A model generated the notes under the pieces. The model searched no databases, was not told the DNA's origin, and worked only from the letters and a program-made list of their open reading frames with translations. 64,000 nt of DNA from Comamonas endophytica (GTDB lineage Bacteria > Pseudomonadota > Gammaproteobacteria > Burkholderiales > Burkholderiaceae_C): NCBI RefSeq assembly GCF_023634805.2, contig NZ_CP106881.1:2586001-2650000 (forward strand). Direction: 5' to 3'. Each line of letters opens with the position of its first letter. The first letter of the stretch is position 1. A program made the translations under genes and the position numbers. Below are positions 51,017 to 59,907 of the stretch, piece after piece.

Positions 51017-51080
51017 GGTGTGCCGGACCGGGTGCTGGCCACGGGCAGGCCAGGATCATCAACCGGGGAATAAGGCGGTA

Positions 51081-51096
51081 CTGTACATAACTACAT
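51081..51096. promoter_or_regulatory. LexA-like box upstream of the FAN1-helicase operon
   Basis: CTGT-N8-ACAT (CTGTACATAACTACAT) differs by one base from the CTGT-N8-ACAG SOS box used by many beta- and gammaproteobacteria. It lies 65 bases before the nuclease start, a suitable promoter position, and would place the two repair genes under SOS control. Confidence 0.5.
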
Positions 51097-51138
51097 GTTT
51101 GGAGCGCCTGCGACAAACCCATGGAATGGGCTTTGCTA

Positions 51139-52098
51139 CTAGGTCTGTAGCGAGGACTCACCCGCAGGCGCAGCGGGCGCAAGAATCCAGTCGGAATGCC
51201 TGGCCATCAGGTCCATGCCCACGGCGCGCACCGCCGCCATGGCCTCCTGGGCAATGGTTGTGGGCGTGCCCAGCCGGCGCGTCACGATGCCCACCGAGCG
51301 CACCGGGCCGTCGGCGATCTCCGAGACCTGCAGCCCGCGCAGGCTCTGCATCGGCATCATGCCCAGATAGGGCAGCACCGCGACGCCGAGGCCCGACTTG
51401 ACGAACCCGGCAATGGTGCCGACCTGGTCGAGCTGCATCTTCGGGCGGAACTCCATGCCGCGCTGCAGGAAGGCCGCGCTCATGTAGCGCATGGCGGTGC
51501 TGGCATCGGTCATGGTTATCAGCGGCAAGCCGGCCAGGTCGTCGAGCCGCATGCGCGGCGCGAGCCGCCGGCGCCAGGGGCCACACGACAGCAGCACGAA
51601 GCGGTCGCGCAGCACCTCCTCGTAGTGCAGCTCGGGGTGCGAGGGAGCGACCGAGGCCAGTGCGAAGTCCACCTGGTAGTGGAGCAGCCGCTGCACGCAG
51701 GCGTTGTTGGAGCAATCGTGGATCGTGATCTGCGGCGCCGCGAAGCGCCGCTCCAGCCCGGCGCAGACCGCTGGCAGCATGCCGGTGGCCAGCGAGGGCA
51801 GGGAGGCAATGGCCAGCTGGCGCGCTTCTTCCTCAGCGGAAGACAGCATGCGCTGCAGGCCCGCGTCGTATTCGCCGATGACGGTGCGCGCCATGGCCGC
51901 CAGGCGCTTGCCGCCCGGCGTGAGCTGCACGCTGCGCGTGGTGCGCTCGAACAGCGGCAGGCCCAGCGTCTCCTCCAGATCGCGTATGGCCTTGCTCAGC
52001 GAGGGCTGGGTCATGAACAGCTGCTCGGCGGTCTTGCTGAAATTCAACGACTCGGACAGCGCGAGAAACATGCGCAGATGGCGCGGCGGGAGATTCAT
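51139..52098 (-). CDS. LysR-family regulator divergent from the SDR gene
   Basis: A 319-residue LysR regulator. The helix-turn-helix is in 'MFLALSESLNFSKTAEQLFMTQPSLSKAIRDLEETLG' (residues 10-46, given here to locate it) and the effector domain includes 'LAIASLPSLATGMLPAVCAGLERRF' and 'VGTIAGFVKSGLGVAVLPYLGMM'. It is divergent from the SDR-Bug-CMD genes, separated by a 127-base AT-rich gap, and is their likely regulator. Confidence 0.92.
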   Translation of the reverse strand: MNLPPRHLRMFLALSESLNFSKTAEQLFMTQPSLSKAIRDLEETLGLPLFERTTRSVQLTPGGKRLAAMARTVIGEYDAGLQRMLSSAEEEARQLAIASLPSLATGMLPAVCAGLERRFAAPQITIHDCSNNACVQRLLHYQVDFALASVAPSHPELHYEEVLRDRFVLLSCGPWRRRLAPRMRLDDLAGLPLITMTDASTAMRYMSAAFLQRGMEFRPKMQLDQVGTIAGFVKSGLGVAVLPYLGMMPMQSLRGLQVSEIADGPVRSVGIVTRRLGTPTTIAQEAMAAVRAVGMDLMARHSDWILAPAAPAGESSLQT

Positions 52099-52169
52099 TC
52101 CGCCATTCTATAAATCCTGCCCAAGAAAGAATTTAAAAAATATATGTGCCACGCATAGCATCGACGCAT

Positions 52170-52182
52170 GCATCCCGGATGC
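52170..52182. promoter_or_regulatory. Candidate operator (GCATCC-C-GGATGC)
   Basis: A perfect 6-bp inverted repeat with a one-base centre, 44 bases before the SDR GTG. It could be a regulator site or a leader hairpin; it does not fit the LysR T-N11-A pattern. Confidence 0.3.
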
Positions 52183-52225
52183 GCCGCCGTGGCGCCCTCC
52201 GAGCGATGGCCAAAAAGGAGACAAG

Positions 52226-53020
52226 GTGCTGGATCTCACAGGCAAGGTGGCATTGGTGATGGGCTGCGGCGCGGTCGCGCAGGGCTGGGGCAATGGGCGG
52301 GCGACGGCCGTGCTGCTGGCACGGCAGGGGGCAAAGGTCTACGGCACGGACCTGTCGCTGGAGCAGGCCGAGGAAACGCAGCGCCTGGTGGCGCAGGAGG
52401 GCGGCGACTGCCATGTCGGTGCCTGCGACGTGACGCGCGCCGACGAGGTGGCGCGTGCCGTCGCAGACTGCGTGCAGCGCTTCGGGCGCATCGACATCCT
52501 GGTCAACAACGTCGGGCTGTCGCAGCCGGGCGGGCCGGTGGACATGGACGAAGCCGTCTGGGACGCGCAGCTGCAGGTCAATCTCAAGGGCACTTTCCTG
52601 TCATGCAAGCACGTCATTCCGCACATGCGCGCGCAGGGCGGCGGGGCCATCGTCAACGTGTCTTCGGTGGCCGGGCTGCGCTATGTGGGCAAGCCGCAGG
52701 TGGCCTATGCCACCGCCAAGGCCGGCCTGCTGCACTTCACGCACACCACCGCCGTGATCCACGCGCCCGAAGGCATCCGCCTGAACTGCGTGGTGCCGGG
52801 GCTGATGCACACGCCGCTGATCGAGGGCCTGGCGCAGAAATACGCCAAGGGCGACACGCAAGGCTTCATCGACCACCGCAACAACCAGGTGCCGATGAGG
52901 CACATGGGCACCGGCTGGGACACCGCGCACGCGGTGCTGTTTCTCGTGGCCGACGAAAGCCGCTACGTCACGGGCACCGAGATCGTGGTCGATGGCGGGC
53001 TGGTCGCCGCGACACGCTGA
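52226..53020 (+). CDS. Short-chain dehydrogenase/reductase
   Basis: A 264-residue NAD(P)-dependent oxidoreductase. The dinucleotide loop is unusual, 'ALVMGCGAVAQGWGNGRATAVLLARQG', longer than the normal TGxxxGxG. 'DILVNNVGLSQPGGPVD' is the NNAG-equivalent, and the catalytic Ser and Tyr/Lys are in 'AIVNVSSVAGLRYVG' and 'VAYATAKAGLLHF'. 'GTEIVVDGGLVAATR' ends the fold. The GTG start follows AAGGAG at 5 bases. It starts a run with a Bug receptor and a CMD-family protein. Confidence 0.9.
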   Translation: MLDLTGKVALVMGCGAVAQGWGNGRATAVLLARQGAKVYGTDLSLEQAEETQRLVAQEGGDCHVGACDVTRADEVARAVADCVQRFGRIDILVNNVGLSQPGGPVDMDEAVWDAQLQVNLKGTFLSCKHVIPHMRAQGGGAIVNVSSVAGLRYVGKPQVAYATAKAGLLHFTHTTAVIHAPEGIRLNCVVPGLMHTPLIEGLAQKYAKGDTQGFIDHRNNQVPMRHMGTGWDTAHAVLFLVADESRYVTGTEIVVDGGLVAATR

Positions 53021-53093
53021 ACCCCAAGCCGCGGCCGCCGCGCGGGGGCGCAGACGGCCGCGGCCACATGCATCACAACAGAAGGAGACACAC

Positions 53094-54062
53094 ATGCTTG
53101 ATCGCCGTCACTGGCTTGCTGGCGCCTGCGCCTCGCTGGCCCTGGGATTTTCCGCCGGCGCCCTGGCGCAGGGCTATCCGAGCCAATCCATCCGCCTGAT
53201 CGTGCCCTTTGCGCCGGGCGGCGCCGTGGACCAGACCGCGCGCACCATCAGCCAGGCGCTGGGCGAGCGGCTCGGGCAGGCCGTGGTCATCGACAACAAG
53301 CCCGGCGCCAGCGGCGCGCTCGGCGCCACCGACCTGCACCGCGCCAAACCCGACGGCTACACGCTGATGCTGGCGCTGGACTCGCAGGCGGTGAACCATC
53401 TGATTGTCAAGAACCTGCCCTTCGACACCTTCAAGGGCTTCGACTACCTGAGCCTGCTGGTGACGACGCCGCAGATCCTGGTGACGCGCAACGAGGTGCC
53501 GGCGAAGAACCTGCCCGAGCTCGTGGCCTATCTGCAGGGCCATCCCAAGAGCTCCTATGGCTCGGCGGGCACGGCCTCGGCCGGCCATGTGAACAGCGCG
53601 CAGCTGTCGCTGGCCCGGGGTCTGAAGACCGAGCATGTGCCCTACAAGGGCGCGGCCCCGCTGTTGACGGACCTGCTGGGCGGCCATATCGACTATGCGT
53701 TTGCGGGTCTCTCGGTCATGCTGCCGCATATCAAGGCCGGCAAGATCCGGGCGATTGCCGTGAGCTCGCCGCAGCGCTCGTCGCAGCTGCCCGACGTGCC
53801 GGCGATGAACGAGAGCATTCCCGGCTTCGAGTTCCCGACCTGGATCGGGCTGGTCGCGCCGCCGGGCCTGCCGGCCGACGTACGCGAGAAGCTGCTCAAG
53901 ACCGTGCACGATGTCATGCACGACCCGGCCATCGTGAAGCGCTTCAACGACAACGCCTTCGATGTCGTCAACAGCACGCCGCAGGCCTTTGCCGAGCGCG
54001 TGCGCAAGGACTCGGAGCTGATGGCCGATCTGGTCAAGCGCAAGATTGTCAATGCCGACTGA
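53094..54062 (+). CDS. Bug/TctC-family periplasmic receptor
   Basis: A 322-residue receptor with a signal peptide ending 'FSAGALAQG'. Signatures are 'VIDNKPGASGALGATDLHRAKPDGYTLML' and 'HVPYKGAAPLLTDLLGGHIDYAFAGL'. AGGAG precedes the ATG. It is between the SDR and CMD genes and probably binds the acid they metabolise. Confidence 0.94.
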   Translation: MLDRRHWLAGACASLALGFSAGALAQGYPSQSIRLIVPFAPGGAVDQTARTISQALGERLGQAVVIDNKPGASGALGATDLHRAKPDGYTLMLALDSQAVNHLIVKNLPFDTFKGFDYLSLLVTTPQILVTRNEVPAKNLPELVAYLQGHPKSSYGSAGTASAGHVNSAQLSLARGLKTEHVPYKGAAPLLTDLLGGHIDYAFAGLSVMLPHIKAGKIRAIAVSSPQRSSQLPDVPAMNESIPGFEFPTWIGLVAPPGLPADVREKLLKTVHDVMHDPAIVKRFNDNAFDVVNSTPQAFAERVRKDSELMADLVKRKIVNAD

Positions 54063-54095
54063 ACCCCATCCTTCACTTCATTCACAAGGTATTCC

Positions 54096-54620
54096 ATGGC
54101 CCGTATCCCCTACGCCGACTGCAGCAGCGAGGCCGTGCGCCCGCTGGCCGAGCGCATCGTTGCCGAGCGCGGCAGCATCCTGCACCTCTATCAGATGCTG
54201 CTGCACAGCACGCCCATCGCCGAGGGCTGGCTGACCTACCTGACCGCGATCCGCCAGCAAAGCAGCCTTCCCGGCGCGCTGCGCGAGCTGATCATCATGC
54301 GCGTGGCACTGGTGAACAAGGCGCCCTACGAGGCGCAGCAGCACGCGCCCATCGCGCTGCAGGAGGGCGTGTCGCAGGCCCAGCTCGATGCGCTGCAGGA
54401 CTGGGAGCCAAGCGATGCATTCACCGCCGAGCAGCGTGCCGTGCTGGCCTATACCGACGCGATGACGCGCCAGGTGCAGGTGCCTGACGACATCTTTGCC
54501 GCGGTTTCGGCCCGGTACGAACCCGCGCAGCTGGTGGAGATCACGGCCACGGTGGCGGCCTACAACATGGTGTCGCGCTTTCTCGAGGCGCTGCAGATCC
54601 ATTCGCACGACGTGCGCTGA
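54096..54620 (+). CDS. Carboxymuconolactone decarboxylase-family protein
   Basis: A 174-residue all-helical AhpD/CMD-like protein. 'LRELIIMRVALVNKAPYEAQQHAPIALQEGVS' is the core motif; the C-x2-C pair of AhpD-type peroxidases is absent, with A-P-Y-E in its place, so a redox role is unlikely and a decarboxylase-like or lyase role is more probable. 'ERAVLAYTDAMTRQ'-like and 'LVEITATVAAYNMVSRFLEAL' follow. It is 33 bases after the Bug receptor gene. Confidence 0.88.
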   Translation: MARIPYADCSSEAVRPLAERIVAERGSILHLYQMLLHSTPIAEGWLTYLTAIRQQSSLPGALRELIIMRVALVNKAPYEAQQHAPIALQEGVSQAQLDALQDWEPSDAFTAEQRAVLAYTDAMTRQVQVPDDIFAAVSARYEPAQLVEITATVAAYNMVSRFLEALQIHSHDVR

Positions 54621-54725
54621 AGGCATGCAGGCATCGATCCTGTTTTGAGCTTGACGATCCACAGGCACAATCGCTGCATTTGCGCATCCTGGCGGGATCG
54701 CCAATTTCAAAACACGAGGGTCACA

Positions 54726-55925
54726 ATGTCTGCTGTTCTTGCTTCGCGCTTTCTGATGGGTGTTGCCACGCTGGCCGTGGGTTCGATGCCGCTGCTGGCC
54801 CAGGCCCAGGCGCCCGCGCCGATCAAGGTGGGCGTGGCGCTGGATATCTCCGGTCCGTTTGCCGCGCCCGGCGCCGAGATCCGCGATGGCCTGAACCTGG
54901 CGGTGAAGCTGCTGGGCAACAAGCTGGGCGGCGTGCCGGCCGAATTCATCCAGGCCGACATGGCGGGCAACCCCGAGCAGGCGCGCCAGCTGGTGGACCG
55001 CATGATCCAGCGCGAGAAGATCGACCTGTTCACCGGCCCCGTGGCCTCGAACGTGGCGCTGGCCGTGGGCCCGACGCTGTTTGCCGCCAAGGTGCCGTAC
55101 CTGTCGCCCAACGCCGGCCCGAGCCAGCTCGCGGGCGCGCAGTGCAATGCCTATTTCTTCGGCACCAGCTACCAGAACGACTCGATGCACGAGGCCGCGG
55201 GCCAGTACGCGGCCACCAAGGGCTACAGCAAGGTCGTGATCATGGCGCCCAACTACCCGGCGGGCAAGGACGCGCTCAACGGCTTCAAGCGCCTGTACAA
55301 GAAACCGCTGGCCGACGAGATCTACACCAAGGTGGGCCAGCTGGACTTCGCCGCCGAGCTCGCGCAGCTGCGCGCGGCCAAGCCCGAGGCGGTCTACATC
55401 TTCCAGGCCGGGGGCATGGGCATCAACTTCATCAAGCAGTTCATGGCCGCGGGCCTGAACAAGGACATCACGCTGATCTCCTCGCCCTTCACCGCCGACG
55501 AGGACATCATCCCGGCCGTGGGCAGCTCGATGGTGGGCCTGTTCAATGCTTCTTCCTATGCCCACGATCTGCCCAATGCCGCCAACCAGAAGTTCGTGGC
55601 GGAATTCCGCAAGGCCTACAACGGCCGCTATCCCTCGCTGTACGCGGCCTTCGCGTATGACGTGGTGATGAACATGGACGCGGCCGTCAAGCAATTGGGC
55701 GGCAAGGTCAGCGACCGGCCGGCGCTGGTGAAGGCGTTGAAGTCCGCGTCGTTCGACTCGGTGCGCGGGCCTGTCAAGTACGGCAACAACCAGTTCCTGA
55801 TCCAGGACTACTACCTGCGCAAGGTGGTGCAGGGGGCGGATGGGAAGGTGACGAATCAACTGCAGCCGGGGAAGGTGTTGACGGCGCATCAGGATGCGTT
55901 TGCGGGGCAGTGCGGGCTGAAATAA
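54726..55925 (+). CDS. Branched-chain-amino-acid-type ABC substrate-binding protein
   Basis: A 399-residue periplasmic type I binding protein (LivJ/LivK class). It has a signal peptide (ends 'LLAQAQA') and 'IKVGVALDISGPFAAPGAEIRDGLNLAVKLLG' at the start of the mature protein. 'QLVDRMIQREKIDLFTGPVASNVALAV' and 'YVFQAGGMGINFIKQF'-like core follow. Systems of this class often carry aromatic acids or amides as well as amino acids. The permease and ATPase genes livHMGF follow after a REP-containing gap of 143 bases. Confidence 0.93.
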   Translation: MSAVLASRFLMGVATLAVGSMPLLAQAQAPAPIKVGVALDISGPFAAPGAEIRDGLNLAVKLLGNKLGGVPAEFIQADMAGNPEQARQLVDRMIQREKIDLFTGPVASNVALAVGPTLFAAKVPYLSPNAGPSQLAGAQCNAYFFGTSYQNDSMHEAAGQYAATKGYSKVVIMAPNYPAGKDALNGFKRLYKKPLADEIYTKVGQLDFAAELAQLRAAKPEAVYIFQAGGMGINFIKQFMAAGLNKDITLISSPFTADEDIIPAVGSSMVGLFNASSYAHDLPNAANQKFVAEFRKAYNGRYPSLYAAFAYDVVMNMDAAVKQLGGKVSDRPALVKALKSASFDSVRGPVKYGNNQFLIQDYYLRKVVQGADGKVTNQLQPGKVLTAHQDAFAGQCGLK

Positions 55926-55959
55926 ACGGCTGGGCAGGTTCCTAGAGCCGGCTCTCCAC

Positions 55960-56032
55960 CCTTCGACAGGCTCAGGGCGAACGGTTGGTACCCGTTCGCC
56001 CTAGGCGGGCCCCCCTGAGCCTGTCGAAGGGT
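55960..56032. repeat. REP-like inverted pair between the binding protein and livH
   Basis: A perfect forward element (55960-55985) is followed by a reverse one (55993-56032) that contains a CTAGGCGGGCCCCC insert between its halves. The pair lies inside what would otherwise be one ABC-transporter operon. Confidence 0.85.
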
Positions 56033-56068
56033 GTGTTCACTCAGATATCCTCATCGACCCCCAAACCC

Positions 56069-56986
56069 ATGGATCCCACCTTCTTCCTCGAACAGATCTT
56101 CAACGGACTAGGCTACGGCTTCATGCTGTTCCTGCTGGCCGCTGGCCTCACGCTGGTGTTCGGCATCATGGACACGCTGAACCTGGCGCATGGCTCGCTG
56201 TTCATGGTGGGCGGCTATGTGTCGGCCGCGGTGCATGTGCAGTCGGGCTCGTTCATGTTGGCGGTGGGCGTGGCGGTGCTGGCGACGGTGCTGCTGGCAG
56301 CGCTGCTCGAGGCGCTGCTGGTGCGCCGGCTCTACAGCCGCGACCATCTGGCGCAGGTGCTGGCGACCTTTGGCATCGTGCTGATCGCCGACGACCTGGT
56401 GAAGCTCGTCTGGGGGCCTTCGCCGATCATGGCGCCCACGCCGGCGCAGCTGTCGGGGCCCATCGATCTGCTGGGGCTGCCCTATCCCTCGTACCGGCTG
56501 CTGATACTGGGCGCGGGTTTCGCGGTAGCGGTGGGCCTGTACCTGCTGGTCAACCACAGCCGCCTGGGCATGCTGGTGCGCGCGGGCGCGTCGAACCGGG
56601 CCATGGCCGAGTTCATGGGCGTGCGCGTATCGAAGGTGTTTGCCATCGTGTTCGCGCTGGGCGCGGCGCTGGCGGCGCTGGCCGGGGCGCTGATGGGGCC
56701 GATCAGCGCGGTGTCGATCGGCATGGGCGAGGCCATTTTGATTCCGGCGCTGGTGGTGATCGTGATCGGCGGCATCGGCTCGGTGCGCGGCGCCTTCGTC
56801 GCCAGCCTGCTGGTGGGCCTGGTCGATACCGCCGGCCGCGCCTTTTTGCCGCCGCTGCTGCGCGAACTGCTGCCACCGGCGCTGGCCGCCGATGCGGGGC
56901 CGGCCATCGCCGGCATCGCGATGTACATGCTGATGGCCGGCGTGCTGGTCTTCAAGCCGTCGGGGCTGTTCCCGGCGCGCGCCTAA
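56069..56986 (+). CDS. livH: ABC transporter permease LivH
   Basis: A 305-residue membrane permease of the branched-chain amino acid type with about eight hydrophobic helices. 'GLTLVFGIMDTLNLAHGSLFMVGGYVSA' is the family start, and 'GASNRAMAEFMGVRVSKVFAIVFALGAALAALAGAL' is the EAA-like loop contacting the ATPase. The ATG at 56069 was chosen because upstream in-frame codons lie in REP sequence. livM starts 22 bases downstream. Confidence 0.94.
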   Translation: MDPTFFLEQIFNGLGYGFMLFLLAAGLTLVFGIMDTLNLAHGSLFMVGGYVSAAVHVQSGSFMLAVGVAVLATVLLAALLEALLVRRLYSRDHLAQVLATFGIVLIADDLVKLVWGPSPIMAPTPAQLSGPIDLLGLPYPSYRLLILGAGFAVAVGLYLLVNHSRLGMLVRAGASNRAMAEFMGVRVSKVFAIVFALGAALAALAGALMGPISAVSIGMGEAILIPALVVIVIGGIGSVRGAFVASLLVGLVDTAGRAFLPPLLRELLPPALAADAGPAIAGIAMYMLMAGVLVFKPSGLFPARA

Positions 56987-57008
56987 CCGGGTACCTGACG
57001 GGTTTGCC

Positions 57009-57970
57009 ATGTCGAATGTTTCTGCAAAGAGGACGCTGGGCCCCTCGATCGCGCTGGCGCTGCTGGTGCTGGCCCTGGCGCTGTTCCCGGTCGTCGCGCC
57101 GCTGTTCGATCTCGATTACTACACCGGCTTCGTGCGCCGGCTGATGATCGTCGCGCTGGCCGCCGCGAGCCTGAACTTCCTGATGGGCCGCGTGGGTCTG
57201 GTGGCGCTGGGCCATGCGGGCTTCGTCGGCGTGGGCGCCTATGCGGTGGCGGCGCTGGCCGAGGCCGGCTTCGGCTCGGCCTGGCTGGTCTGGGCGCTGG
57301 CGCTGGTGGCCGGCGTCGTGGTTTCGGCGCTCATCGGCGCGGTGGCGCTGCGCACGCGCGGCGTGTACTTCATCATGATCACGCTGGCCTTCGCGCAGAT
57401 GCTGTTCTATCTCGCGGTATCGCTGCGCGCGTACGGCGGCGACGACGGCTACACGCTGTACACGCCGCTGCAGCTGCTGGGCGGCGAGAACCCGGTCATT
57501 GCCAGCGGCGCGCCCTTGTACTGGGTGGTGCTGGCGATCGTTGCACTGGTACTGCCGGCCCTGTGGCGCCTCGAGGCCTCGCATTTCGGACGCGCGCTCG
57601 AAGGCATCCGCGACAACGAGACGCGCATGCAGGCGCTGGGCTATCCCACCTACCGGCTCAAGCTCTGCGCCTTTGCCGCGGCCGGCGGCGTGGCCAGCCT
57701 GGCGGGCGCGTTGATGGCGACGCAGAACGGCTTCGTCAGCCCCTCGCTGATGCACTGGACGCAGTCGGCGCTGCTCATCGTCATGGTGGTGATCGGCGGC
57801 GTGGGCCGGCGCTGGGGCGCGCCGCTGGGCGTGGCGGTGTGGCTGGTGTTCGAGGAGCTGCTCAAGCAGTTCACCGAGTACTGGCATGCGCCCATGGGCC
57901 TGCTGCTGATCGGCGTGGTGTTCCTTGCGCCGAAGGGGCTCGCGGCCCTCGCATCGCGGAGGGCCGCCCC

Positions 57971-57974
<4 letters not shown>
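57009..57974 (+). CDS. livM: ABC transporter permease LivM
   Basis: A 321-residue partner permease. Hydrophobic helices start at about residue 11. 'AASLNFLMGRVGLVALGHAGFVGVGAYAVAAL' and 'GRALEGIRDNETRMQALGYPTYRLKLCAFAAAGGVASLAGAL' are family signatures, the second being the coupling loop. Its stop overlaps the livG start (ATGA). Confidence 0.94.
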
Positions 57975-59451
<1,477 letters not shown>

Positions 59452-59475
59452 GGGCGCCAGGGGCTGCCACGGCAG

Positions 59476-59907
59476 TCACCAGCAATCGGCGGTCAGGGCC
59501 GCATTGGTCCTGGAGAAATTGCTTTTCCTGCCCACGTCGTTGATGGCGAAGCCATAGCACTGCACGTCCTTGGCCTGGCTGCCCTGCGGCGTGGCCTTGG
59601 CCGTGTAGCTGCTGCTGTCGGCCGTCAGGGACAGCGAGTACAGACCCGACGCGGTGCTGGCCGGCAGCGCGGCATAGCCCAGGTCGGCCGCGCTGGCGGT
59701 GTACCTGTTGTTGATGCTGTAGTACTTCTGCTGGCGCGAAGCCAGGTCCACCAGCGCAGCCTTGGCTTCGGTGCGGCGCGATTTCTGGATGAAGCTGTCG
59801 TAGGCGGGCAGCGCGATGGCCGCCAGGATGCCGACCAGCGCCACGGTGATCATCAGCTCGATCAAGGTGAAGCCGCGCTGCGCCGGGGCGTTCGGGAAGA
59901 GGCTCAT
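59476..59907 (-). CDS. pilE: Type IV pilin (PilE-like)
   Basis: A 143-residue type IV pilin-like subunit. The prepilin peptidase site is G12-F13 in '[30 protein letters not shown]', with the conserved Glu at position +5 (E17). The 12-residue leader is longer than the usual 6-7. The globular part has two cysteines ('DVQCYGF' and 'LTADCW') forming the C-terminal disulfide loop. It is the last gene of the minor-pilin operon and overlaps pilY1 by ATGA, so it is probably a minor PilE rather than the major subunit. Confidence 0.93.
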   Translation of the reverse strand: MSLFPNAPAQRGFTLIELMITVALVGILAAIALPAYDSFIQKSRRTEAKAALVDLASRQQKYYSINNRYTASAADLGYAALPASTASGLYSLSLTADSSSYTAKATPQGSQAKDVQCYGFAINDVGRKSNFSRTNAALTADCW

